From: JAVBPB01 sp031549965 | Lineage (GTDB): Bacteria > Bacillota > Clostridia > Lachnospirales > Lachnospiraceae | DNA length: 61,422 nucleotides | Direction of reading: 5' to 3' | Assembly (NCBI GenBank): GCA_031549965.1 | Contig: JAVBPB010000030.1 | Coordinates: forward strand, 1 to 61,422 | In this document: positions 34,134-42,854 of the stretch, in pieces | How positions within the stretch are numbered: position 1 is the first letter of the stretch | Layout of the letters: every line of letters begins with the position of its first letter | Translations under genes and position numbers: made by a program | The notes under the pieces: model-generated | The model's input: only the letters and a program-made list of their open reading frames with translations | What the model was told of the DNA's origin: nothing | The model's database searches: none

Positions 34134-35896
34134 TGCCTAAAAAACTCATGATAATTTTGCCTTTGGTTTTGCTATTGTGTTGTTTTCTAATGCTTTATTA
34201 TGATACTTTGCATACTGGTGAAAACTTTATTTATGATAATGTATTACAGCATGAGCGCCTTGTGAATCCAAACATTATTATTGTAGGTATGGACGAGCGA
34301 AGCATAGATGAAATAGGAATATGGCCGTGGCCAAGAATTATTGTGGCGGATACACTTAACAAGCTTCTTGATTTGGGGGCAGCGGCAATAGGCGTTGACG
34401 TTTTATATGATTCTGTGGGAATAAACCCTGAACACGACCAAGAACTGATTAAAGCAGTAGGAAGAAGCGACAAAGTTATCCTTGCAACAATGGGTGTGTT
34501 TTCGGGAAAAGTAGAAGAAACTCTGGTTGCTGAAGATTACGTTATTCCTTTTGATGAGCTTAACGAGGTAGCAAACACAGCATTTATAAATGTAATTCCG
34601 GATGCCAAAGATGGAATTGTAAGAAAGGGGATAAGTGAATTTTTATATGGTGAAACGACAGTTAGTTCATTTCCTATAGAGATTTACAAAGCATATTGCA
34701 GATCTATGGGGATAAGTGACAGTTTGAGCATTCCTGTAAATAAGTTTAATCAGTATGTGATTGATTATGTTGCAATTGCAAACAGTTATACAGAAGTTTC
34801 ACTTTGGGGTGTTCTACATGATGAATATCCGTCGGAGCTGTTTAAAGATGCAATTGTGCTAATTGGACCATTTGCCCCAGGCATTGGTAATGACAGCTTC
34901 TTTACACCACTTGATCATGGCAATAAAACTTATGGTATAGAAGTTCATGCAAACACAATTCAAAATTTTATAGAAAAAAATTTTAAAAATGAAATATCAT
35001 GGTATTGGAATTTAGTGTCTCTTGTGATTATATTTTCGCTTAGTATAACTTTCTATGGGAGGTTTAAGTCTATTTGGACATTGCTTCTTTCTGTAATTAT
35101 GGTTGTATTGCAACTTGGTGTGGCAAGAATACTGTATGATAGATTTGATATGGTAATTACGAGTATATATTCTCTTGTTTTTATAGTGTTAGCACATTTG
35201 ATAAATTTAGTATTAACCTTGTTACATACTCAGCAAGAGAAAGCTCATATACATGGCTTATTTGGACGATTTGTATCTCCTGAGGTCGTAAAAGAAATAA
35301 TTGCCGGAAATATTAGCATATCTCTTGGTGGAACGCTTAAAGAAGTATCTATATTATTTGTGGATATTAGAGGTTTTACTGCCTTTTCGGAGGCAAATCC
35401 ACCCGAAAAAGTAGTAGAAATGGTTAACAAGTATTTAGATCTAACAAGTCACTCCATTCAATCAACAGGTGGAACTATAGATAAATATATTGGCGATGCC
35501 ACAATGGCTGTATTCAATGCACCTAACCCGTTGCAAAACCATCCGCTTTGTGCTGTTAAAGCGGCATGGGCAATGAAAATAGGATCTGAATCTTTGCGAA
35601 ATGAAATTTTAGAGGATTTTGGAGTAGATTTGCAATTTGGCATTGGAGTAAACACAGGTCATGCAGTCGTTGGCAACATGGGTTCAACGTTTAGAATGGA
35701 TTATACTGTAATAGGTGATACGGTAAATACAGCGGCACGTTTAGAAAGTAATGCTTCAAAAGGACAAATCATTATATCAGATTCAACTTATCGAGAGGTC
35801 AAAGATTTTATTGAGGTTAATGATTTAGGGATTCTAAATGTTAAGAATAAAAAAGAAGGTATTCATGTGTATGAAGTGGTAGGCATCAAACCATAA
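34133..35896 (+). CDS. CHASE2-class III adenylate/guanylate cyclase
   Basis: 587 residues. TM1 (about 5-25) and an extracellular CHASE2 domain (about 30-290: IIIVGMDERSIDEIGIWPWP, GAAAIGVDVLYD, DAIVLIGPFAPG) precede three transmembrane helices (about 293-370). The cytoplasmic cyclase domain (about 395-585) has both metal Asp residues (LFVDIRGFT and KYIGDATMAVF), Lys in IDKYIGD, and YTVIGDTVNTAARLE, which supplies the class IIIb Thr position and the transition-state Asn/Arg. All catalytic residues I can check are present. Lys/Thr favours ATP as substrate, but cGMP cannot be excluded. No HAMP. Confidence 0.9.
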   Translation: MPKKLMIILPLVLLLCCFLMLYYDTLHTGENFIYDNVLQHERLVNPNIIIVGMDERSIDEIGIWPWPRIIVADTLNKLLDLGAAAIGVDVLYDSVGINPEHDQELIKAVGRSDKVILATMGVFSGKVEETLVAEDYVIPFDELNEVANTAFINVIPDAKDGIVRKGISEFLYGETTVSSFPIEIYKAYCRSMGISDSLSIPVNKFNQYVIDYVAIANSYTEVSLWGVLHDEYPSELFKDAIVLIGPFAPGIGNDSFFTPLDHGNKTYGIEVHANTIQNFIEKNFKNEISWYWNLVSLVIIFSLSITFYGRFKSIWTLLLSVIMVVLQLGVARILYDRFDMVITSIYSLVFIVLAHLINLVLTLLHTQQEKAHIHGLFGRFVSPEVVKEIIAGNISISLGGTLKEVSILFVDIRGFTAFSEANPPEKVVEMVNKYLDLTSHSIQSTGGTIDKYIGDATMAVFNAPNPLQNHPLCAVKAAWAMKIGSESLRNEILEDFGVDLQFGIGVNTGHAVVGNMGSTFRMDYTVIGDTVNTAARLESNASKGQIIISDSTYREVKDFIEVNDLGILNVKNKKEGIHVYEVVGIKP

Positions 35897-35947
35897 CAAA
35901 GAACTCAATCGCGTTTAGTTCTTTAATCTTAGTTAGGAGGATTTTAT

Positions 35948-38900
35948 ATGCGTAAAATAATATTAGCGTTATTATTGGTTATATCAATGATAGTACCCCC
36001 GCCAAATGTGCAAGCTGCAGAGGTTCAAGGGGCAGAATTTCAAGTACCTGTGATAACATCTTTCAAAGGCAGTGTGAAAGTATTAAAAGCGGGAGGAATG
36101 CAAAAGTTCACAGCTTTTAAAGGTATGAAACTGGGAAATGGAGATATCATCTATACAGGCATAGACTCATCTCTTGAAGTTTCATATGGCAAAAAAATAC
36201 TCCTAATTGGATCGAAATCCATGGTCATAATAAACGAAATATGGCAAAAATACGACAGAGATATTTCTGATATATCTTTAATCGAAGGAAGTATTAAAAA
36301 CAAAGTCGGTGTAAAACTCTCTTCTGATTCACGAAACCAGATTACAACTGCAAACATGGTGGCAGGTGTTCGTGGTACAGAGGAAATAGTGGCATATTCA
36401 AGGAATGTTCCAATTGTTGAAGGCTCTAGTGATAACCCATATTCCTCTTTGCTTGTTTTAGAAGGAACTGTAAAAATATCCAGTGATCAACCGACAGCGA
36501 AAAACGATGGGACAATAGAAGAAGAAATTTTTCTGGTTACAAAAAATGGCACTTCCAAAGTTATTGATCAAATAGCGGCAAAACCTGAAGCGTTAGATGA
36601 TGTGGAAACAGTGGAGGTTGAAACCCCGAATATTGTAGAAACATCCGCCAAAAATATAGATGTTTCTATTTTGGAAGTTGTAATTGAAGAAAGCGGAGGT
36701 GATCCAAGCAAAATATCTCCTATATTAACAAACGCTAGTGCTGTTTGGGAAGAAAAAACAATTGAAGCTCATCAGCAATTGGTCGAACAAGAAGAAAAAG
36801 AAAATTCTACACTTGAAGTATTTATAGTGTTTGAATCTACATCACAAGAAGTTAAAAATAGTTTGCCACCCCCAGAGAAAAGCATTCAACTACCATCACT
36901 TAATGCTGCTTCAACCTTAGAATTAGTGGCAGTATCCGAAGTTCAAAGTCAAACAATATCTGCTATTGCAAATGAGAATTTAGGAGGCACTGCCCCAACG
37001 GAGATGGCGGCAAGTGTAACCGAAACATTGACGGTACAGAACACTTCTTCAACCGCAGAGACAGTAACGAAGGCAACACAGGCACCTACGACACAGGCGC
37101 CAACAACACAGACACCAACAACACAGGCACCAACAACACAAGAACCAACAACGCAAATGTCAACAACACAGGCACCAACAACGCAAGTGCCAACAACACA
37201 GGCACCAACAACACAGGCACCAACAACACAGGCACCAACAACACAGGCACCAACAACACAGGAACCAACAACACAGGAACCAACAACACAGGAACCAACA
37301 ACACAGGAACCAACAACACAGGAACCAACAACACAGGCACCAACAACACAGGCACCAACAACGCAAGCGCCAACGACGCAGGCACCAACAACGCAAGCGC
37401 CAACGACACAGGAACCGACAACACAGGAACCAACAACACAGGAACCAACAACGCAAGCGCCAACGACGCAGGCACCAACAACGCAAGCGCCAACGAAACA
37501 GGAGCCGACAACACAGGCACCAACAACACAAACACCAACAACACAGGAACAAACAACGCAAGCGCCAACGACACAGGAACCGACAACGCAAGTGCCAACG
37601 ACACAGGAGCCGACAACGCAAGTGCCAACGACACAGGAACCAATAACGCAAGCAACAACAACACAAGAAGCAGAAACAACACAAGAACCGGAAACAACAC
37701 AGCCTCTAGTTAGCCAAGATACTCTGTATATCACAGATCCTGGTACTTTAACATATGGTGACAGCTCCTTTACACTGTCTACTTCGGGTGGCTCTGGCAC
37801 AGGTGAAATAACGTATTCAATTTTGGAAGGAAACTCAGCTTCCATAACATCTGATGGAACGGTGACTATTCTTTCAATAGGCGAATTTAAAGTTAAAGCT
37901 ACTAAAGCTGGAGATTCTCAATATGAAGCCACAGAAGCACAAATAAGCCTTTCCATAGGCAAACGTAATATGTCCAATATAACAATAGGCGCAATAACAA
38001 ATGCAGTTTATTTAGGAACACCAATAATTCCAATGCCTAATGTTACGGATATAGTCTCTGGCAATAATTTATTAGCAAGTTCTGATTTTGAATATTCCTA
38101 CACGAATAATTTGAATGCTGGAACGGCAACTATTACTGTAACCGCTAAGTCAGATGGCAATTACTTAGGTTCAAAATCGACAAATTTTACAATAGATAAG
38201 GTAAATCAATCTACATTAACGATGGATTCCATCAGTGGAGTGAAATATGGTGATTCACCAATTACTCTATCAGCATCAGGCGGCACAGGGAATGCAGATA
38301 TATCATATGTTATTGATTACGGGAATGAATATGCAAGCATTTCAGGAAATACTCTTAGTATTTTGGGGGCAGGCACAGTATCGATCTATGCTGTAAGAGC
38401 AGGAGATGCCAACCATGAAGATGCAACCTCAGTAGCGGTTACATTTACAATAGGAAAAGCAACTCAAGATAGTTTATCAATTGTCAATGTTGATACTCTA
38501 TATATTGGAGCTTCTCCATTTATCCTAAGTACAACTGGAGGTACAGGCAACGGAAATGTAACTTATGAAGTCATAAACGGATCTTCCATTCAAGTTTCTG
38601 GAAATACAATTACTGCTATTTCAGAGGGTCCGGCTACCATTAGAGCAACTAAATCAGGTGGTTCAAACTATTTTGATACTACGGCGGATATAAATATAAC
38701 TGTAGAACTAAACGCCCCATCTTTGTTTTTGAACTCAGTCTCTGCTCGTGTATATGTTGAAAACGACCAATTCAGCCTATCCGCTAATTATGCAAAACCA
38801 GATTATGAAGTTGAATGTACGGCAGCAATTACGTATTCATTAGTTTCAGGTGATTGCATTGATGTAGACCAATCTGGAAAAGTAACAGTCCATGGAGCGG

Positions 38901-41395
38901 GAGAAGCTACGGTTAAAGCCTCAATAGCGGCAGATGGATACCACGTGGGATCAGACTCTAATCAAGTTACTATTACCATACTAAAAGCCGAGCAGCAGGA
39001 ATTAACTATTAATGATTTAGATAATCTTAAATTTAATGATGGCGAAAGAGAATTATCCGTAAGTGGAGGAAGTACTAGTGGTACAGTAGTTTACACTGTA
39101 GTTTCTGGTTCTGCAACAATAGAATCTGACAACAAGCTAATTGTTACAGGTGCAGGGCAAGTTATAGTCAGAGCAAAAATGTCAGGTAATGCAAACTATG
39201 AAGATGTTGTTACAGAAAAGACATTTAATGTTGATAAGAATGAACAAGAGACACTGACAATTGACGATCTTACAATAACGTATGGAGATAATCCAAAGAC
39301 CTTAACTACAACAGGTGGATCAACAAATGGTGTTGTAGCCTATAGCGTAATTTCAGGTCCAGCAACAATAGAATCTGGCGACCAACTAACGGTTACAGGA
39401 GCAGGGCAAGTCAAAGTAGGAGCTACAATGGCAGGAAATGCAAACTATGAAGATGTTGTTGCAGAGAAAATATTTAATGTAAGTAAGAAAGAACAATCTA
39501 CATTGACAATTGGCGATCTTACAATTAAATATGGAGATGCTCCAAAGACATTAACAACAACAGGTGGAACAACCAATGGTATTGTAACCTATAGCGTAAT
39601 ATCAGGGCCGGCAACAATAGAAACAGGCAATATGCTAACGATAACAGGAGCAGGGCAAGTCAAAGTAGGAGCTACAATGGCAGGAAATGCAAACTATGAA
39701 GATGTTGTTGCAGAGAAAATATTTAATGTAAGTAAGAAAGAACAAGCAACATTGACGGTTGACGATCTCGCAATTAAATATGGAGATGCTCCAAAGACTT
39801 TAACAACAACAGGCGGAACAACAAACGGTGTCGTAACCTATAGCGTAATTTCAGGTCCTGCAACAATAGAATCGGGCAACAAGCTAAAAGTTACAGCAGG
39901 TGGTCTGGTAGTAGTTAAAGCAACAATGGTGGGAGACAATAATTACCTCGATATTACTTCACAAAACAAAACAATTACAGTTGGCAAAGCACAATTGACT
40001 GTTTCAGCAAGCAATAGCACGGTAATTTACGGAGATGTTCCAGCAGCGTTTACAGCCACATATACAGGATTTGTAAATAATGATACAGAAGCTAGTCTTA
40101 CTGGTACTGCAAGCTTTACCACCATATATAACAGCAATGGCAGCAGTAATGTAGGTCAATATAATATTACTCCATTGGAGAACCTAACATCAGATAAATA
40201 CGTGATTACCTATCAAACAAGCACGCTTACAGTTACAAAGCGTCCTATTACAATAACGGGCAGTGTAAATAAGACTTTGTCAACATTGGATACTAATGCA
40301 TTACTAAGCTACACAGCAACAGGAGAATTAAGTGGCTATCCGGCAAATGTTACGGTAACGTCTAACAACGATGCGATAACTTATAGTGGAGGTACTCTAA
40401 CCTATAACCCAGCTAAAGGAAGTGGAACTGGTACAAAGACAGTAACAATAGCTGTAAACAGTTCCAGCAACTATACGAGTAACAGCGTTAACATTCCTTT
40501 TGTGATTGCAGACGGTGTAACAATGGCAATTCCTGTAAATTCAACAAACATTTATAATATGCAAGAAAAGAGCTATTCTAACATGAAGTTTGAGTTGACG
40601 GAAAATATTGAAAATCTTGGTACGTGGAAGCCTGTTGCACTATTGGATACTTGCGAATTCAACGGCAAAGGGCATGTAATAAAAAACATGAACCTAATCA
40701 CGGGAAAAGATTATGCTAATGCAGGATTTATAGGTAAAACTACTGGCACGAACATAATTAAGTTCCTTGGTTTTGAAAATGCGAAAGCAATAGATGTTGG
40801 TAATGACGCTTCAGGAACAGTTTCTATTGGCATTATTGTTGGCTACATGAATGACTATGGAACTATTGAAAACTGTTACGTTGGTGGGAACTCTATTGTA
40901 GATAGGGATTTACCAACAAATACAAATGATCTTAGTGTTGGTCTGATTGTTGGTTATAGCAGAGGAACTACAACAAAATGCTATGTAACAGGTGAGATAT
41001 ATACTAAGAATGGTAATAGAGTGCTAATTGGAGGTATATTGGGTAAATCGGAAAGTGGATATTCGTTTGTCAACAACTGCATAGCAATTGAGTTCTACTT
41101 CGATGAGGTTGACCCTACTGATAAAAATGTAGCAGCTATAGGCTGTATAGGAGCCAGCACAACAGCAACTAATAACTATGAATTCGGTGGTTCAGCAGCT
41201 CGTGGTCAATCAAAACCTGGTGTGCAATACGGTGACGGAAGTCCGTTTTTCTCAGCAAATCAATATTCGCATTTTGGAACCAGACTACCTTTGACACCAA
41301 ATTTGACCGCAAACTGGTGGACAGAAACATTGAACTTTAGCACAGATGACTGGGATTTCACTAATCCAATGGCTCCAAAATTAAAAGTAAAGTAA
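35948..41395 (+). CDS. Giant exported FecR-domain protein with Thr-rich linker, Ig-like (MBG) repeats and GLUG-like C-terminus
   Basis: 1815 residues. Signal peptide 1-24 (IILALLLVISMIVPPPNVQA). FecR domain about 30-180 (GSVKVLKAGGMQKFTAFKGM, NMVAGVRGTEEIV, LEGTVKISS). An acidic region is followed by a pentad-repeat linker TTQ[AETV]P (about 376-586), then at least eight tandem MBG/YDG-type Ig-like modules (about 595-1525; LTIxDLTIxYGDxPKTL), several almost identical. The end (about 1535-1815) has GLUG-like motifs (NAGFIGKTTGTN, VGLIVGYSRGTTTKC). No LPXTG or membrane tail. It is 51 bp downstream of the CHASE2 cyclase; CHASE2 and FecR domains recur together, so this may be the extracellular partner. 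Confidence 0.88.
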   Translation: MRKIILALLLVISMIVPPPNVQAAEVQGAEFQVPVITSFKGSVKVLKAGGMQKFTAFKGMKLGNGDIIYTGIDSSLEVSYGKKILLIGSKSMVIINEIWQKYDRDISDISLIEGSIKNKVGVKLSSDSRNQITTANMVAGVRGTEEIVAYSRNVPIVEGSSDNPYSSLLVLEGTVKISSDQPTAKNDGTIEEEIFLVTKNGTSKVIDQIAAKPEALDDVETVEVETPNIVETSAKNIDVSILEVVIEESGGDPSKISPILTNASAVWEEKTIEAHQQLVEQEEKENSTLEVFIVFESTSQEVKNSLPPPEKSIQLPSLNAASTLELVAVSEVQSQTISAIANENLGGTAPTEMAASVTETLTVQNTSSTAETVTKATQAPTTQAPTTQTPTTQAPTTQEPTTQMSTTQAPTTQVPTTQAPTTQAPTTQAPTTQAPTTQEPTTQEPTTQEPTTQEPTTQEPTTQAPTTQAPTTQAPTTQAPTTQAPTTQEPTTQEPTTQEPTTQAPTTQAPTTQAPTKQEPTTQAPTTQTPTTQEQTTQAPTTQEPTTQVPTTQEPTTQVPTTQEPITQATTTQEAETTQEPETTQPLVSQDTLYITDPGTLTYGDSSFTLSTSGGSGTGEITYSILEGNSASITSDGTVTILSIGEFKVKATKAGDSQYEATEAQISLSIGKRNMSNITIGAITNAVYLGTPIIPMPNVTDIVSGNNLLASSDFEYSYTNNLNAGTATITVTAKSDGNYLGSKSTNFTIDKVNQSTLTMDSISGVKYGDSPITLSASGGTGNADISYVIDYGNEYASISGNTLSILGAGTVSIYAVRAGDANHEDATSVAVTFTIGKATQDSLSIVNVDTLYIGASPFILSTTGGTGNGNVTYEVINGSSIQVSGNTITAISEGPATIRATKSGGSNYFDTTADINITVELNAPSLFLNSVSARVYVENDQFSLSANYAKPDYEVECTAAITYSLVSGDCIDVDQSGKVTVHGAGEATVKASIAADGYHVGSDSNQVTITILKAEQQELTINDLDNLKFNDGERELSVSGGSTSGTVVYTVVSGSATIESDNKLIVTGAGQVIVRAKMSGNANYEDVVTEKTFNVDKNEQETLTIDDLTITYGDNPKTLTTTGGSTNGVVAYSVISGPATIESGDQLTVTGAGQVKVGATMAGNANYEDVVAEKIFNVSKKEQSTLTIGDLTIKYGDAPKTLTTTGGTTNGIVTYSVISGPATIETGNMLTITGAGQVKVGATMAGNANYEDVVAEKIFNVSKKEQATLTVDDLAIKYGDAPKTLTTTGGTTNGVVTYSVISGPATIESGNKLKVTAGGLVVVKATMVGDNNYLDITSQNKTITVGKAQLTVSASNSTVIYGDVPAAFTATYTGFVNNDTEASLTGTASFTTIYNSNGSSNVGQYNITPLENLTSDKYVITYQTSTLTVTKRPITITGSVNKTLSTLDTNALLSYTATGELSGYPANVTVTSNNDAITYSGGTLTYNPAKGSGTGTKTVTIAVNSSSNYTSNSVNIPFVIADGVTMAIPVNSTNIYNMQEKSYSNMKFELTENIENLGTWKPVALLDTCEFNGKGHVIKNMNLITGKDYANAGFIGKTTGTNIIKFLGFENAKAIDVGNDASGTVSIGIIVGYMNDYGTIENCYVGGNSIVDRDLPTNTNDLSVGLIVGYSRGTTTKCYVTGEIYTKNGNRVLIGGILGKSESGYSFVNNCIAIEFYFDEVDPTDKNVAAIGCIGASTTATNNYEFGGSAARGQSKPGVQYGDGSPFFSANQYSHFGTRLPLTPNLTANWWTETLNFSTDDWDFTNPMAPKLKVK
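37075..37700 (+). repeat. 15-bp tandem repeat encoding (TTQxP)n linker
   Basis: About 40 units of a 15-bp motif (ACAACACAGGCACCA and variants) encode TTQ[A/E/V/T]P. Because the unit is a multiple of three, slippage changes linker length without breaking the frame. The reverse strand is open in all frames through here only because of the repeat. Confidence 0.9.
39230..39990 (+). repeat. Near-identical 240-bp tandem Ig-like module repeats
   Basis: The segment ending CAAACTATGAAGATGTTGTT recurs at about 39199, 39440 and 39680, that is every 240 bp (80 codons). Consecutive modules share long identical stretches, indicating recent duplication or gene conversion. Confidence 0.8.
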
Positions 41396-41420
41396 GCGGG
41401 TAACAGCACATTATTTAATA

Positions 41421-41490
41421 TTTTATTAAGCATTTACAAATGTACATTAGGAATGGGAGGGTTTTTAATCAATTAAAAACCCTCCCATTG
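41421..41490. repeat. Right direct-repeat hairpin bracketing the signalling island
   Basis: TTTTATTAAG (41421) then TACATT and a perfect 18-bp hairpin (41452-41469 / 41472-41489). Same orientation as the copy at 27391-27457, with covarying stem bases. It lies 26 bp after the FecR gene and abuts an IS4-like transposase fragment. Confidence 0.7.
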
Positions 41491-41641
41491 CAAAATTGAC
41501 CTGATACACATGTGTTGTATTCTTTTGCTCTATTACGACATGCGTTGTAATGATAGCACAAAAATTAAATAATATCAGGCGTGACCAGATTTCTTGCTCA
41601 ATATACTCTACTTTTTTTGAATGAAATCTGATAGCTCCCAT
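41486..41641 (-). pseudogene. IS4-like transposase fragment
   Basis: The minus-strand translation contains RFHSKKVEYIEQEIWSRLIL, FNFCAIITTHVVIEQ and HVYQVNFAM, which match the conserved C-terminal region of clostridial IS4-type DDE transposases (K/R-x-E...R..Y/FN..E.IT..V). Only about 52 residues remain; the frame then runs into the hairpin at 41452-41489. No ends recognised. Confidence 0.6.
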
Positions 41642-41673
41642 ACTAAATTTTTGATAAAATAACAAAAGGGTAC

Positions 41674-41702
41674 TTGAAATTTCAAGCACCCTCTGTTATA
41701 AT
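41674..41702 (+). promoter_or_regulatory. Promoter of a candidate small RNA
   Basis: TTGAAA (41674-41679), 17-bp spacer, TATAAT (41697-41702). GGTACTTGAAATTTCAAGCACC palindromic DNA overlaps the -35 region. Confidence 0.6.
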
Positions 41703-41707
41703 CAAGG

Positions 41708-41801
41708 TAGAAAATAATCAAAGACACAAGTAGCGTCAGTTGATTACCAAATGAATAGGTTATCCTACAACTTTGCGGGTAGAGGATAACCTATTTTTTG
41801 T
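41708..41801 (+). ncRNA. Candidate small RNA, possibly a type I antitoxin
   Basis: A strong promoter and a terminator (AATAGGTTATCCT 41754-41766 / AGGATAACCTATT 41783-41795, then TTTTT) are only 95 bp apart with no ORF between. The opposite strand reads LTLLVSLIIFYLDYN, like the C-terminus of Fst/holin-like type I toxins, but without a start codon upstream. So this may be the antisense RNA of a decayed toxin gene. Confidence 0.5.
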
Positions 41802-41899
41802 TTTGGCGACTATTTAGTGACCTCTGATTAACCCACACTTTTTTGACTTTCAAAACGTATAATGTTTATATATACTGTTATCTTACAGATAGCGTATTT

Positions 41900-42586
41900 T
41901 TACTCCAGGCTACATGTATCAATAAATTTTTCTTCAATACGTTTCCATTCATCATTAGATTGATTTGCTACTATTAACATCTTTAATTCCGTATCATCAT
42001 AGGGAATCCCTAAACCTATATGAATATCTATTACTGCTAATAACAGTTTTGCTTTATCTGAATCAGAAAACTGTTCCTTTACATCAAGCAATTTCCTAAC
42101 AATATTGTTGGCAACATGGAAATCTTCCTTCGAGTATACTAAATCATAAAGTATAGTAAATGTTTTGGCATGCTGTTCATTGTCAATTTGCCTAAAAAAT
42201 GTATCAATTCCTGAGGTTTTTGACGTAATCACATAAATCGTGTTACCGCTAGGGTCTGTCAATGTAAAACGCCTATCATCACTAAGAGCCCGTATTTTTG
42301 TGATTTTAGGGAACCCGATTCTAGGCACTTTTCCAGTGTTTTCTTTTAGTCCTGTCGTAAAGGTATTATAAAGTGTTTCCAAATCATCAGTGTGTATAAT
42401 GCACATGGAAGAATTATTTTCTGGTGGTACTTGTTTGGTACCATAAAAATGAAATTCCATTTCATCGTATCTTAACACTAAATATGACCGTACAAATTGT
42501 CCTACAAGTTCAAATCCTAAATTTTTATAAAATTCAACTAGCACATCTGCATTACTGCAAGGAAGAATAGGTACAAGTTTATTCAT
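41900..42586 (-). CDS. VOC-fold (glyoxalase/bleomycin-resistance-like) protein with C-terminal extension
   Basis: 228 residues. Residues 1-125 form a VOC domain: LVPILPCSNADVLVEFYKNL then GFELVG, MEFHFYGTK, FTLTDPSGNTIYVI. This is the bleomycin-binding protein style, binding rather than metal catalysis. The C-terminal 100 residues are helical, with HAKTFTILYDLVYSKEDFHV and IDIHIGLGIPYDD, of unknown role. Monocistronic. Resistance is a family-based guess. Confidence 0.7.
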   Translation of the reverse strand: MNKLVPILPCSNADVLVEFYKNLGFELVGQFVRSYLVLRYDEMEFHFYGTKQVPPENNSSMCIIHTDDLETLYNTFTTGLKENTGKVPRIGFPKITKIRALSDDRRFTLTDPSGNTIYVITSKTSGIDTFFRQIDNEQHAKTFTILYDLVYSKEDFHVANNIVRKLLDVKEQFSDSDKAKLLLAVIDIHIGLGIPYDDTELKMLIVANQSNDEWKRIEEKFIDTCSLE

Positions 42587-42854
42587 TTAATCAATCCTTT
42601 CTCTGAATATAAAGTTATATTTCTGATTTCAAAGACTTCAGACAAATTATATCAAAAAAATTTTCTTTGATGCAAGTGTTAAAATAAAAAGTTTTACTCT
42701 TTATTTTTCCAAAGAGAGAGTTATTATGGTAAACAGCTTTAAAACTTAAGTTGTATGTAGCCTGTATATATGATAAAATAAAATTTATCAAATAACTAAT
42801 AAGGTGGCAAAGATAATAAATTTTTTATTCTTTGCATCCTAGCAGGAGGTCAAT

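Noticed and set aside
37075..37700. CRISPR-like regular repetition
   Set aside because: The 15-bp units are contiguous with no spacers and encode a protein linker.
36949..37845. Long reverse-strand open frames (up to 298 codons, Cys/Val- or Leu-rich)
   Set aside because: Translation of the 15-bp TTQxP repeat read backwards; simple-sequence artefacts without initiation signals.
41465..41689. 74-codon minus-strand ORF as a real gene
   Set aside because: The middle matches an IS4-type transposase fragment and the end runs through the hairpin repeat; annotated as a pseudogene.
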